A stretch of 15,472 nt of DNA from Dehalococcoidia bacterium UBA3254 (GCA_002362735.1 DEUU01000040.1:1-15472); one strand, 5' to 3'; shown: positions 1 through 7,392, numbered from the stretch's first letter. Made by a program: numbers and translations. Notes: generated by a model from the sequence alone, not told the origin.

Positions 1-399
1 GGTATTCAGGGAGTGGTCGCTGAGGGTTTTTCACTGGGTGTTAAAGCCGGCATCAACCGGGAAAATCTCCTGTGGGTTATCGCTAATGCGGCAGTGGGAC
101 ACGGCGTTATCTTCCATCATCTCATGCCTAATGTTTATCTGCCTAAGAAATTTGATCCACCCAACTTCTCTCTGAAGCTGGGTTATAAGGATGTTAATCT
201 GGCTACTTCACTGGGCCGGGAATACAACGTTCCCATGCCTATGATCAACCTTGCCCAGCAGGAACTGATGGCGGCCTTAAACCGTGGCTGGGGAGATAGA
301 GACTCAACTATTGCCATGCTGCTCCAGGAAGAGAGGGCAGGACTTCCTGATTACAGTGTGCCGCCCATCGATAATAAACCCGCGGATAATCCTAAATAA
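1..399 (+). CDS. Beta-hydroxyacid dehydrogenase (3-hydroxyisobutyrate dehydrogenase family), C-terminal fragment
   Basis: The reading frame is open at the left edge, so the N-terminal NAD(P)-binding Rossmann domain lies outside the window; 132 codons remain before TAA at 397-399. What is seen is the all-helical C-terminal domain of the 3-hydroxyisobutyrate / tartronate semialdehyde reductase family. It has an EGFSLGVKAGI segment (the usual helix followed by 'aGld/i'), then FSLKLGYKDVNLA, which matches the family's conserved 'f.l.l..KDl.la' motif, then a helix with the 'vPmpm' pattern. Family members oxidise or reduce beta-hydroxyacids with NAD(P). The catalytic Lys is expected upstream, outside the window, so activity cannot be judged. 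The tail after about residue 110 is Pro/Asp/Asn-rich and variable. The gene converges on the amidohydrolase gene at 601-1647. The substrate is unknown. Confidence 0.85.
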   Translation, partial: GIQGVVAEGFSLGVKAGINRENLLWVIANAAVGHGVIFHHLMPNVYLPKKFDPPNFSLKLGYKDVNLATSLGREYNVPMPMINLAQQELMAALNRGWGDRDSTIAMLLQEERAGLPDYSVPPIDNKPADNPK

Positions 400-478
400 A
401 AGCCCCACCAATATCGATTGCAAACTTGATTAACCCAAAGATAGCTCCGTGCCCTTTCAATCCGAAACAGTCGGTAAC

Positions 479-504
479 GGGGAGATTGTACAGCCAATCT
501 CCCC
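479..504. terminator. Stem-loop between convergent genes, possible bidirectional terminator
   Basis: A perfect 10-bp stem (GGGGAGATTG at 479-488 and CAATCTCCCC at 495-504) encloses a 6-nt loop. It can be lengthened by pairing GGTAAC (473-478) with GTTAACC (506-512) if small bulges are allowed. No T-tract follows on either strand, so it is not a textbook intrinsic terminator. Its position between a plus-strand stop at 399 and a minus-strand stop at 601 suggests transcription termination or mRNA 3'-end protection for both. A weaker 6-bp hairpin lies at 543-560. Nothing else is evident in 400-600. Confidence 0.5.
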
Positions 505-600
505 TGTTAACCAGACCATAAACAGCGACGAAGAGATACACCATCCATATTTCAATGGATACTGAAATGCAAAACGTTTAAAAAGATACTATCCTGTTAT

Positions 601-1647
601 CTAAGTAAATTGCAAAAGCCTTTTTGGATTTTCCACCAACAGGGTTTGAATTTGTTCTTCAAGCACACCTTTGATACGCATCAAGGGTATAATATCCCGG
701 ATTATATGGGCATAGCCATATCCGCCATAGCTGACCAATTTCAACTTTTCGCCGATATCATCAGAAACCAGAATCTGTTTCAGGTATCCATCAGCAATAA
801 GCCGGATAATTCTATTGATACGAAACAAATCGCTCGGTGGCTCCAAAAAGATTCTTCCATCAACGCAAACAACCTGCTCAGCACCAAATCCATCAAATCC
901 AATAAAACAGCCGGCATCCAAGATTTTATGGCATAAGCTGCTGGTGAAACCGTTGAGATCAGCATGACCGATGACCGTCCTTGTCAAATCAGCACCGGCA
1001 TTCCTGAGAATCTCGAGAATCTCTAATACACCCTCCTCAGAATGGCTCGGATGGACATATATTGGAGCTCCGGTCTGCTGCTGGGCTATCGAGCAAGCTC
1101 TAAGCACCTTGCGTTCGGTCTCTGCTAAGGGAGTAGAGCAACCAACCTCACCGATAATTCCAGCTTTCACCCCGGAGTTACCAACTCCGACCGTGATATC
1201 CCGTATGATTGGCTTAGCTATATCCTCCACATTCATCCTGGCTAATTCCGGCGGATGGGAAGGAGCTATGTAATACCCTGTACCCATGATTATGTTAAGT
1301 CCAGTAGCATTTGCAATGCGGGCTAATCCTGAAGGATTACGGCCAGTGGGTCCTTGATTGGTAACCTCAACAATGGTAGCACCCCCAGCCTTTTTGAATA
1401 TCGATGCTTCTTTGATTGCTAACTGCTCATCTGTCAACTTCAAATTGTCCTGATTGTTTAACGGATGAAGCCTGACCCAACTAAGGTTCGCCAGGCTAAC
1501 CGGTTGGTGAGCCACATCCCTCTCGCCGGTGTCCCTGGGCTCGCTGTAAAACATGCTCAGATCGAGAATAAGATGTTCATGAACCAAAGTTAAGCACAGA
1601 GATTCTGAGTTGATTGCTCCCAGCACTGTTTGAGCTTTGCCAGCCAT
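601..1647 (-). CDS. Phosphotriesterase-family metal-dependent hydrolase (amidohydrolase superfamily)
   Basis: A 348-residue TIM-barrel metallohydrolase. Metal-site motifs appear in the expected order (numbering from the ATG at 1647): HEH at 23-25, Glu167 in GIIGEVGCS, His199 in YVHPS, His228 in VIGHAD and Asp296 in VSDDIG. Paraoxonase-type phosphotriesterases usually carry a carbamylated Lys where this protein has Glu; a Glu bridge is known in relatives such as E. coli Php. True phosphotriesterase activity is therefore unlikely to be the native role. Lactonase or carboxylester hydrolase activity is more plausible. Start choice: ATG at 1647 has AGGA 5 nt upstream and begins with the family-typical 'M..(A)QTVLG'; a GTG at 1662 with AAGGA upstream would add five residues. 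It is the last gene of a minus-strand run, 56 bp after the first alcohol dehydrogenase, and so probably shares its pathway. The substrate is not known. Confidence 0.85.
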   Translation of the reverse strand: MAGKAQTVLGAINSESLCLTLVHEHLILDLSMFYSEPRDTGERDVAHQPVSLANLSWVRLHPLNNQDNLKLTDEQLAIKEASIFKKAGGATIVEVTNQGPTGRNPSGLARIANATGLNIIMGTGYYIAPSHPPELARMNVEDIAKPIIRDITVGVGNSGVKAGIIGEVGCSTPLAETERKVLRACSIAQQQTGAPIYVHPSHSEEGVLEILEILRNAGADLTRTVIGHADLNGFTSSLCHKILDAGCFIGFDGFGAEQVVCVDGRIFLEPPSDLFRINRIIRLIADGYLKQILVSDDIGEKLKLVSYGGYGYAHIIRDIIPLMRIKGVLEEQIQTLLVENPKRLLQFT

Positions 1648-1703
1648 ATCGATCCTGTTCACTTTAATTTTTCCTTATACCAAAATTAATCTATTATTCT
1701 TTT

Positions 1704-2780
1704 TTAGAAAATAATAACGTTACGCAGAGCCTCACCCTTCTCTACTAGCTCTATGGCTTTGTTAATTTCGGAAAGGGAATAGCGGCCGGAAATGAGTTCA
1801 TCCAGTTTGAGTTTTTTTGCTTTATACAGATCCACCAGCTTGGGTATCCCGGTGTGTAATTGAAAGCTGCCCATAAAACTGCCTGTCAGCACTTTTTCAT
1901 CGTGGATTAGAGTAGACGGGTTAAAAGGCAGCGTCTGAGTAAAGCCGGGAATACCTACAAATACAACCATACCTCTCGGACCGGATAAGTTGAGTCCCAG
2001 ATTTATAGCCGCCATGCTGCCAACGGTAATGAATATGTAGTTAGCTCCTCCTCCGGTCAAATCCATGATTTCTTTAACGGCATCTTTTTTACTTGAATTA
2101 ACGGTATGTGTAGCGCCAAACATCTTGGAGGCTTCAAGCTTTTTATCCAGGATATCAACAGCAATAATCGGATAAGCGCCGGAAATAGCTGCACCCTGTA
2201 TAGCATTAAGTCCAACTCCACCAGCCCCAATAATTACGCAGCTGCTCATGGGCTCAACGTGAGCTCGATTTACTACTGCTCCAAACCCGGCAATTACACC
2301 ACAGCCAAGCAGCGACGCACTATCCATCGGAATATCAGCGGGTATCTTCACCAGTTGTGATTGGTCAACTATGGTATATTCCGCAAAACTACCTGTTTTG
2401 GTACCCTGTGTAAGATCCTGACCTTTACTATTATGCATACGTGTCTCGGTATCCAGCGGCCACACGGCGTTACACATATGGCTCCGACCCGTCAGACAAT
2501 AATGGCACTTGCCACAAGAGCTTAACAGCGACAACACGACCGGATCTCCAGGGTGTAATGAAGTCACACCCTGACCAACTTCCTTAACATACCCTGCAGA
2601 TTCGTGTCCCGCAACGACGGGTAGCTTGGCAGGAAAATCTCCCTTAATCGCATGAATATCGCTATGGCAGATAGCTGTTGCCGATATTTTCACCTTCACC
2701 TCGCCCTGTTTTGGCGCATCAAGAGTTACATCCTCAATAACCAGAGGTTTACCGTATTCATAACATACTGCAGCTTTCAT
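1704..2780 (-). CDS. Zinc-dependent alcohol dehydrogenase (MDR superfamily), copy 1
   Basis: A 358-residue medium-chain dehydrogenase/reductase predicted to interconvert an alcohol and an aldehyde or ketone with NAD(H) in the cytoplasm. The GroES-like N-terminal domain has catalytic zinc ligands Cys38 (ICHSD), His59-Glu60 (AGHESAG) and Cys160 (LLGCGV). The structural zinc lobe has Cys89, 92, 95 and 103 in CGKCHYCLTGRSHMC. The Rossmann fold has GAGGVG at 185-190, and Asp209 at the end of beta-2 (IIAVDILD) favours NAD over NADP. ATG at 2780 is preceded by a strong AGGAGG site. It is a close full-length paralogue of the gene at 2883-3974; both end in LRNVIIF. The pair and the downstream hydrolase read as one minus-strand operon with gaps of 102 and 56 bp. 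The family is certain; the substrate cannot be assigned. Confidence 0.95.
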   Translation of the reverse strand: MKAAVCYEYGKPLVIEDVTLDAPKQGEVKVKISATAICHSDIHAIKGDFPAKLPVVAGHESAGYVKEVGQGVTSLHPGDPVVLSLLSSCGKCHYCLTGRSHMCNAVWPLDTETRMHNSKGQDLTQGTKTGSFAEYTIVDQSQLVKIPADIPMDSASLLGCGVIAGFGAVVNRAHVEPMSSCVIIGAGGVGLNAIQGAAISGAYPIIAVDILDKKLEASKMFGATHTVNSSKKDAVKEIMDLTGGGANYIFITVGSMAAINLGLNLSGPRGMVVFVGIPGFTQTLPFNPSTLIHDEKVLTGSFMGSFQLHTGIPKLVDLYKAKKLKLDELISGRYSLSEINKAIELVEKGEALRNVIIF

Positions 2781-2809
2781 TTTCTCCTCCTGAAATCAAT
2801 AAAAATTGG

Positions 2810-2872
2810 CTATACCATTACTAAAATCTGTTTAAATCCAGCTCCCGATACTAATGCCACTTTACCTTCTAA
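2810..2872 (-). pseudogene. Possible remnant of a short-chain dehydrogenase N-terminus between the two alcohol dehydrogenases
   Basis: The minus strand from 2872 down to the TAG at 2810-2812 reads LEGKVALVSGAG followed by FKQILVMV and stop. The first twelve residues closely match the classical short-chain dehydrogenase (SDR) N-terminus, 'L.GKVALVTGAg', which forms beta-1 and the start of the Gly-rich cofactor loop. The rest of the Gly motif (xxGIG) and the remaining roughly 230 residues are missing, and there is no obvious start codon or ribosome site of its own. I infer a deletion scar of an SDR gene that once lay between the dehydrogenases. The match covers only 12 codons, so chance remains possible. 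Confidence 0.4.
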
Positions 2873-2882
2873 CCCTGTGTTA

Positions 2883-3974
2883 TTAAAAAATAATTACGTT
2901 GCGAAGTCCTTCTCCTTTTTCACAAACCTCAAGAGCTTCGTTGATCTTGTCAAGAGAATATCGGCGAGTAATAAGCTCATCCAGCTTCAAACGCCCGGCC
3001 TTGTATAAAGTGATATATCGGAAAATATCCAGGCGAAAGCGAGTCGCTCCTATCATAACGCCAGTCATTACTTTTTCAGAATACTGGAATGATGAAGGAG
3101 GAATCTGGATTACATCACCAGGTGAAGAGTTTCCTACGATAACTACCATCCCCCGTGACTTTAGCATGTTATAACCCTGCTGCATAGCTTTAATGTTGCC
3201 TACCGTCACAAAAACATAGTCTGCTCCCACGCCTTCGGTCAACTTTTGAACACCTTCACAAGGATCCATCGTCCTGGCGTTAACACCATGGGAAGCCCCG
3301 AACTCCCTGGCGAGCTGCAACTTACTATCCAGTGTATCGACAGCAATAATGGGATATGCCCCCGAAAAGTAAGCACCCTGAATAGCATTGACGCCCACTC
3401 CTCCAGCACCGATCACCACCACGCTGCTGAAGGGTCGAACTTCGGCGCGATTTACGACGGCTCCGAATCCGGTGGCAACTCCACAGGTTAATAGCGCTGC
3501 CCTATCGAGAGGCATATCCTCAGGGATTTTAACCGTCATTCCCTCCTCAGCTACGGTGTATTCTGAAAATCCATTGAGTCCAACACCCTGGGCGATAGGT
3601 TCTCCACGCTTAGTCCTCAGTCCGCCGGCTTTTTTATGGAAAGGAGGTTTTTGGGTACACAAATGAGGTAGACCTATCAGACAGGAAGGGCAGTGTCCGC
3701 AGGAATAGGCCATATAGCTGACAACCACATGGTCACCGGGCTTAATGGAGGTAACGCCCTCACCTACCTCTTCAACAATTCCGGCTGACTCATGACCACC
3801 CACGAGGGGCAGAACATCTCCACCAGGTGATTCCCCCTTGAACATATGAACATCACTATGACAAATAGCCGATGCCACATTGCGGATTTTTATCTGGCCT
3901 TTTTGCAATGGATCAATATCTACCTCTTCTACCACCAGGGGTTTCCCTAATTCATAAATTACAGCCGCTTTCAT
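2883..3974 (-). CDS. Zinc-dependent alcohol dehydrogenase (MDR superfamily), copy 2
   Basis: A 363-residue paralogue of the 1704-2780 gene and the first gene of the minus-strand operon. Catalytic zinc ligands are Cys38 (ICHSD), His61-Glu62 (GGHESAG) and Cys164 (LLTCGV). Structural zinc Cys are at 92, 95, 98 and 106 in CGHCPSCLIGLPHLC. The nucleotide loop GAGGVG is at 189-194, and Asp213 (IIAVDTLD) fits NAD. The two copies differ most around residues 105-135, between the zinc lobe and the next strand, and near residues 280-305. Those positions shape the substrate cleft in this family, so different substrates or successive steps are plausible. ATG at 3974 has a strong AGGAGG site 6 nt upstream. 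Transcription must start in the 3975-4530 divergent region. The conserved residues give no sign of inactivation. Confidence 0.95.
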   Translation of the reverse strand: MKAAVIYELGKPLVVEEVDIDPLQKGQIKIRNVASAICHSDVHMFKGESPGGDVLPLVGGHESAGIVEEVGEGVTSIKPGDHVVVSYMAYSCGHCPSCLIGLPHLCTQKPPFHKKAGGLRTKRGEPIAQGVGLNGFSEYTVAEEGMTVKIPEDMPLDRAALLTCGVATGFGAVVNRAEVRPFSSVVVIGAGGVGVNAIQGAYFSGAYPIIAVDTLDSKLQLAREFGASHGVNARTMDPCEGVQKLTEGVGADYVFVTVGNIKAMQQGYNMLKSRGMVVIVGNSSPGDVIQIPPSSFQYSEKVMTGVMIGATRFRLDIFRYITLYKAGRLKLDELITRRYSLDKINEALEVCEKGEGLRNVIIF

Positions 3975-4229
3975 TTATTCCTCCTAAATTACTATTATTT
4001 ACATTGGAGTCTGTATCTTATCACTCTTCCGGGCACTTTTTAAAAAATAATCAGGCGGATACTTTTTTTAAAAACGCATAGTTCAAGATATTAATTTAAT
4101 TTGAGTGCTCCCCGAATAACAGTCAAGATTAGAGCTAATAAATACCAACCGCCCCATCGCAAAATCTATGAAAGTCATGTTGGATGATCTATTAACATAC
4201 AATATTGCCATAAATTATAACATATACGA

Positions 4230-4256
4230 GTGACAAATACTGTCACAATGTTGTGA
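4230..4256. promoter_or_regulatory. Two overlapping inverted repeats, candidate regulator binding site
   Basis: GTGACA-AATAC-TGTCAC (4230-4246) is a perfect 6-bp dyad with a 5-nt spacer. It overlaps TCACAA-TG-TTGTGA (4243-4256), another perfect 6-bp dyad with a 2-nt spacer. The shared TCAC segment belongs to both, so two dimers could not easily bind at once. The half-sites recall CRP/FNR-type TGTGA and TCACA, but the spacing is wrong for a canonical CRP or FNR box, so no regulator is named. Confidence 0.45.
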
Positions 4257-4368
4257 TGTGTTGATGTTATTGGATAGTAATCTTCTGTTGACAGGCTATC
4301 CAGCCAACTTAGACTTTATAAGGATACTCGATCTACTCTGAAGATTGTTATGATTGGAATATGCTATC

Positions 4369-4398
4369 TTGATAGAGTAACAGAGGCGGGAATATAAT
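4369..4398 (+). promoter_or_regulatory. Predicted sigma70-type promoter for the ferredoxin-AOR operon
   Basis: TTGATA (4369-4374) and a consensus TATAAT (4393-4398) are 18 bp apart. Transcription would start near 4405, leaving about 125 nt of leader before the ferredoxin ATG. The -35 box lies inside the palindrome CTATCTTGATAG (4364-4375), a suitable place for a repressor operator. A weaker alternative is TTGACA (4288-4293) with TAGACT (4310-4315). Confidence 0.5.
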
Positions 4399-4530
4399 CA
4401 ATTACATCCGAATGGTAATAAAGACCGCCATACATGAATCCTGACGCACTATTAGCTATGAAAAGAGTTAACAAATGGGAATAGTAAAAATAAATCTGAA
4501 GTCTTTTTATTAAACCCTGATGAGATCGAC

Positions 4531-4998
4531 ATGATGCAAAATGAACTAAATCATAAAGTGAAGCGTAAATATATCATACAGTATCAACCCGAAGTGTCTC
4601 TATGTGTTGGCTGTAATTCTTGTGAAATTGTCTGCGGCCTGGTTCATGATGGTAAGTCAGGGCCTTCTAAACGACGACTTTTTTTAGAGAGAGACACAAT
4701 TTACATGGAACACCACATATATACCTGTCAGCATTGTTTAAATTATCCTTGCTATAATGCATGTCCGAAAAAAGAAGATGCAATGTTTCTAAATAAAGAC
4801 AGCGGCATAGTATACATTAACGAGGAAGGTTGCACAGGCTGCAAACTTTGTATCAAAGCCTGTCCGTTTGAACCAAAGCGCATCAATTTCGACAAGTCCA
4901 GTAAAAAAGCTGTTAAGTGTGATTTATGTCGGACTCGGGAAAAAGGACCTGCTTGTGTAGAATATTGCCAGGTAAAGTGTATCGGTGTCAGCAGCTAG
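4531..4998 (+). CDS. Four-cluster [4Fe-4S] ferredoxin, electron-transfer subunit of the AOR-family enzyme
   Basis: A 155-residue polyferredoxin with sixteen Cys in four groups: 25/28/31/35, 66/69/74/78, 101/104/107/111 and 130/133/142/146, plus an unpaired Cys150. The cluster arrangement is that of the HycB/DmsB-like iron-sulfur subunits and of the small electron-transfer subunits of bacterial AOR complexes (AorA of Aromatoleum). The gene is 53 bp upstream of the AOR catalytic gene and co-oriented, so it very probably passes electrons to or from its pterin site and internal cluster. ATG at 4531 is followed at once by a second ATG; the ribosome site is weak (GAG 9 nt upstream). No signal peptide is present, so it is cytoplasmic. 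It could instead be a BamC-like partner; the sequence does not decide this. Confidence 0.88.
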   Translation: MMQNELNHKVKRKYIIQYQPEVSLCVGCNSCEIVCGLVHDGKSGPSKRRLFLERDTIYMEHHIYTCQHCLNYPCYNACPKKEDAMFLNKDSGIVYINEEGCTGCKLCIKACPFEPKRINFDKSSKKAVKCDLCRTREKGPACVEYCQVKCIGVSS

Positions 4999-5051
4999 GC
5001 TTAACCGATACTAATTAAAATAAAATTACAATTAAGCGGTTGTGAATCCGG

Positions 5052-7106
5052 ATGAATAAATTGTTAGGGTATGTCGGGAAGATAGCCAGAATCAACCTTA
5101 CGACTGGCAAAGTCACGAATGTATCAACATGGGATTACGTACCTCAATTCATCGGCGGCCGCGGCATCTGCAACAAGATCTTCTGGGATGAAGTAGGGCC
5201 AGGCGTCAAAGCCTTCGACCCGGAGAACAAATTGATTTTTATGACCGGCCCCACCACCGCTACTGGCATTCCGGGTGGAGGCAGGACAGTTATCGCAGGT
5301 ATTGCGCCTCAGTGTTTCCCTGAACAATACGCCTGGAGTAGTATCGGTGGCTGGTTCGGCGCAGAGCTCAAATATGCAGGATATGACGGTCTGATTATAG
5401 AGGGAAAAGCCGCAAAACCAATCTATATCTGGATTGAAGACGACCATATTCAGATACTTCCCGCCCTTGACCTTTGGGGAATGTATACCTACGATACCCA
5501 GCTCAAATTGGAAACTATTCACGGTAAAGATGTAAAAAGTCTTGTCATAGGGCCTGCCGGAGAAAATCTGGTTCGCGGCGCCATAATCGCCTCAGCGAAT
5601 GAGAGCGCCGCCGCTAAAGGTGGGTTCGGCGCCGTATTTGGTTCCAAAAACCTGAAAGCTGTTTCTGCCAGAGGCACAGGAGACGTGACCCCCGCCAATG
5701 TGGAGGCAATTCTGAAACTCCGGCATGTAATGGGGCATCCATTATATAAGACCAATCCGGTACAGCGATTGCCCGTTTTCAATCTTAAAGATACTATGGG
5801 GAACGGAGTTAAGCAGGCGCAAATTTGTTGTAGTCATGGCTGCAATCAGCACTGCTGCAATTTTCTTCTGGACGTGAAGAGTACCACTTCAAAAACAGGG
5901 AGAGTCAATCAGGTAATCAAATGCATCGGGATGAAAGCTTTCAAATGGATCGATGATACTGGCTGGACGCCGGCTCAAACTTTTGCGACTAAACAGAACC
6001 ATGATCCGGCCTGCTCAATGATATCTAATGGCCCCAACATTTCTCCAGACTTATCCGATCCGGCAGCCCCTGTTCTTTTTGAACACCATCGAGGAGATAC
6101 AGAGAATTTTTGGGGTGAAAATTATGACCTGGGGATTATGATTAACGAACTTTGTAACCAGTATGGTATTAATAAATGGGACGTGATAGTCTGGCTGATG
6201 CCCTGGTTCGCCATGGGTAAAAAGGTTGGAGTAATGGATGGGTTGGAACTGGGAATGAAAATCGATCCAGGTTCTGAAGAGTTTATGAAATATTTACTGG
6301 ATATGATTGTTTATCGCAAGGGATACTATGGTAATCTGTTTGCTGATGGCATGGCTCGTTCCATCCGTATAATGGGGAAGCAAAAATATGGTGATACAAT
6401 TTACCCGGGCAGGGTTTCCAACCGCATTCCGGGCAAGCATTTAGATATCCCCATTAGTTTCGAATCGGCCTGGGGTTATTCTTTCCACTGGAACGGCCGT
6501 GGCTTTCAAGGTGCCATCGATATCTCTGCCTGGCTTCCCATCGCATTGATGCTCATGACTTCTTCCCGCGACTCTCAAAGCAACTCCCATCACCATGATA
6601 GTTATGAATACATGCTTGCAGTCCAGGAAGATCCCTGCAGAAGCCTGCTCACTGCCAGGTCAACGATTATGAATGAAAATAAGGCTGAGTTAAAAGACGC
6701 TCTAACCTCGTGTGATTGGCAGCTACCTCAGGTATTTTGGCCCAGCGCTGAAGCAGAAATTTTTAATATGGCTACCGGGACCAATTTAACCGAACAGGAG
6801 ATCAACGATGCCGCAGAGCGTATCAAAACCCTGTTTCGTGCCATTTTAATTCGCAACTATGGCAGAACCCGGGAGTTGGAAGTCAATGAAATACTCCCAA
6901 TGTTGTCCTATCCTGATGCCGACGGCAAAACGGTGAATGCCGAAGAATATAACCAATTAGTGGATAATTATTACACGCTGCGTGGGTGGGATTTAAAAAC
7001 CGGTTGGCCGACCAGAGCAACTTACGAGAAATACGGATTAAAAGAAATAGCTGACGAACTGGAGGTGCTTGGTAAACTGCCGGATTCAAATCCTCTGGGA
7101 AAGTAA
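5052..7106 (+). CDS. Aldehyde:ferredoxin oxidoreductase (AOR) family tungsten/molybdenum enzyme, catalytic subunit
   Basis: A 684-residue protein with the whole AOR architecture. The N-terminal pterin-binding domain has FIGGRGIC (33-40) and AAAKGGFGAVFGSKNLKAV (186-204), where AOR relatives usually have 'aGRGGlGavmGSKnLKAi'. The central and C-terminal helical domains end in YYTLRGWD (640-647). The cluster Cys are unusual: Cys259/260, 264 and 268/269 give C-x3-C-x3-C where the family normally has C-x2-C-x3-C. Cys554 in LTSCDW is the likely fourth ligand. The family oxidises aldehydes or reduces acids with ferredoxin through a W-bispterin site; BamB, in aromatic-ring reduction, is a distant member. 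Pairing with the four-cluster ferredoxin gives a two-subunit enzyme. There is no Shine-Dalgarno match ahead of ATG 5052, so translation may depend on the ferredoxin gene. No FAD subunit (AorC-like) lies next to it. The substrate is unknown. Confidence 0.9.
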   Translation: MNKLLGYVGKIARINLTTGKVTNVSTWDYVPQFIGGRGICNKIFWDEVGPGVKAFDPENKLIFMTGPTTATGIPGGGRTVIAGIAPQCFPEQYAWSSIGGWFGAELKYAGYDGLIIEGKAAKPIYIWIEDDHIQILPALDLWGMYTYDTQLKLETIHGKDVKSLVIGPAGENLVRGAIIASANESAAAKGGFGAVFGSKNLKAVSARGTGDVTPANVEAILKLRHVMGHPLYKTNPVQRLPVFNLKDTMGNGVKQAQICCSHGCNQHCCNFLLDVKSTTSKTGRVNQVIKCIGMKAFKWIDDTGWTPAQTFATKQNHDPACSMISNGPNISPDLSDPAAPVLFEHHRGDTENFWGENYDLGIMINELCNQYGINKWDVIVWLMPWFAMGKKVGVMDGLELGMKIDPGSEEFMKYLLDMIVYRKGYYGNLFADGMARSIRIMGKQKYGDTIYPGRVSNRIPGKHLDIPISFESAWGYSFHWNGRGFQGAIDISAWLPIALMLMTSSRDSQSNSHHHDSYEYMLAVQEDPCRSLLTARSTIMNENKAELKDALTSCDWQLPQVFWPSAEAEIFNMATGTNLTEQEINDAAERIKTLFRAILIRNYGRTRELEVNEILPMLSYPDADGKTVNAEEYNQLVDNYYTLRGWDLKTGWPTRATYEKYGLKEIADELEVLGKLPDSNPLGK

Positions 7107-7188
7107 AATCGCCACAGAGCCGGGTTTTAACAATAACACATTTTAACGGGATGCAATTTCCCTGGTTTTACTATTTTTTAGAAATATT

Positions 7189-7392
7189 TTAATTAAATAC
7201 CCTGGCTGGCAAGCTACCGAGCAAATATTGAATTGATTTTTTGCATTCCGGACAGTTTACATGACAATGAGCGGTCGAACGCTCCGTAAATTTTCGATTT
7301 ACTTTCTTTCCACACAGTGTTGTCTCGTCGTATTTCGATAATATCACGTGTATTATTTTGGCATTTAATGGTCCGAGTTTGATACTTTCCAT
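7189..7392 (-). CDS. Small Cys/His protein, putative zinc-binding
   Basis: A 67-residue frame with ATG at 7392 and AGGT 5 nt upstream. The pattern IIHVILSKYDETTLCGKK (His15, Cys27) followed by HCHVNCPECKKSI (Cys43, 47, 50) resembles small phage- and actinobacteria-type zinc ribbons in which 'H...TLCG' is followed by 'CpeC'. I infer zinc binding by His15/Cys27/Cys47/Cys50; the function is unknown. The overlapping frame starting at 7435 lacks such motifs and is taken as a shadow. The gene follows the flavoenzyme gene on the same strand after 142 bp and converges on the AOR gene. The 82 bp between 7106 and 7189 hold no clear terminator. Confidence 0.5.
   Translation of the reverse strand: MESIKLGPLNAKIIHVILSKYDETTLCGKKVNRKFTERSTAHCHVNCPECKKSIQYLLGSLPARVFN

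Larger units (their letters stand above)
3975..4530. promoter_or_regulatory. Divergent control region between the alcohol dehydrogenase operon and the AOR operon
   Basis: A 556-bp AT-rich gap between divergent genes. It holds two overlapping dyads (4230-4256), a GGATAG/CTATCC inverted repeat (4272-4277 and 4296-4301), a CTATC-TT-GATAG palindrome (4364-4375) and a plus-strand promoter (4369-4398). I found no convincing leftward promoter; the stretch at 3975-4110 is very A/T-rich. Short open frames such as 4434-4484 (16 residues) have no ribosome site. The length and symmetric elements suggest that both operons are controlled here by shared transcription factors. No tRNA or recognisable riboswitch was seen. 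Confidence 0.6.

Noticed and set aside
610..1273. Plus-strand open frames at 610-936 and 971-1273 opposite the phosphotriesterase-family gene
   Set aside because: They are antisense to a gene with all metal-site motifs, and have no recognisable domain.
4434..4484. 16-codon ATG frame (MNPDALLAMKRVNKWE) in the leader of the ferredoxin gene
   Set aside because: No ribosome binding site precedes it and it is short enough to arise by chance in AT-rich DNA; kept only as a remote upstream-ORF idea.
4417..4511. Long-range pairing of AATAAAGAC (4417-4425) with GTCTTTTTATT (4501-4511), considered as a riboswitch or Moco/Wco RNA
   Set aside because: The pairing needs bulges and is A/U-rich, and no conserved riboswitch core was recognised.
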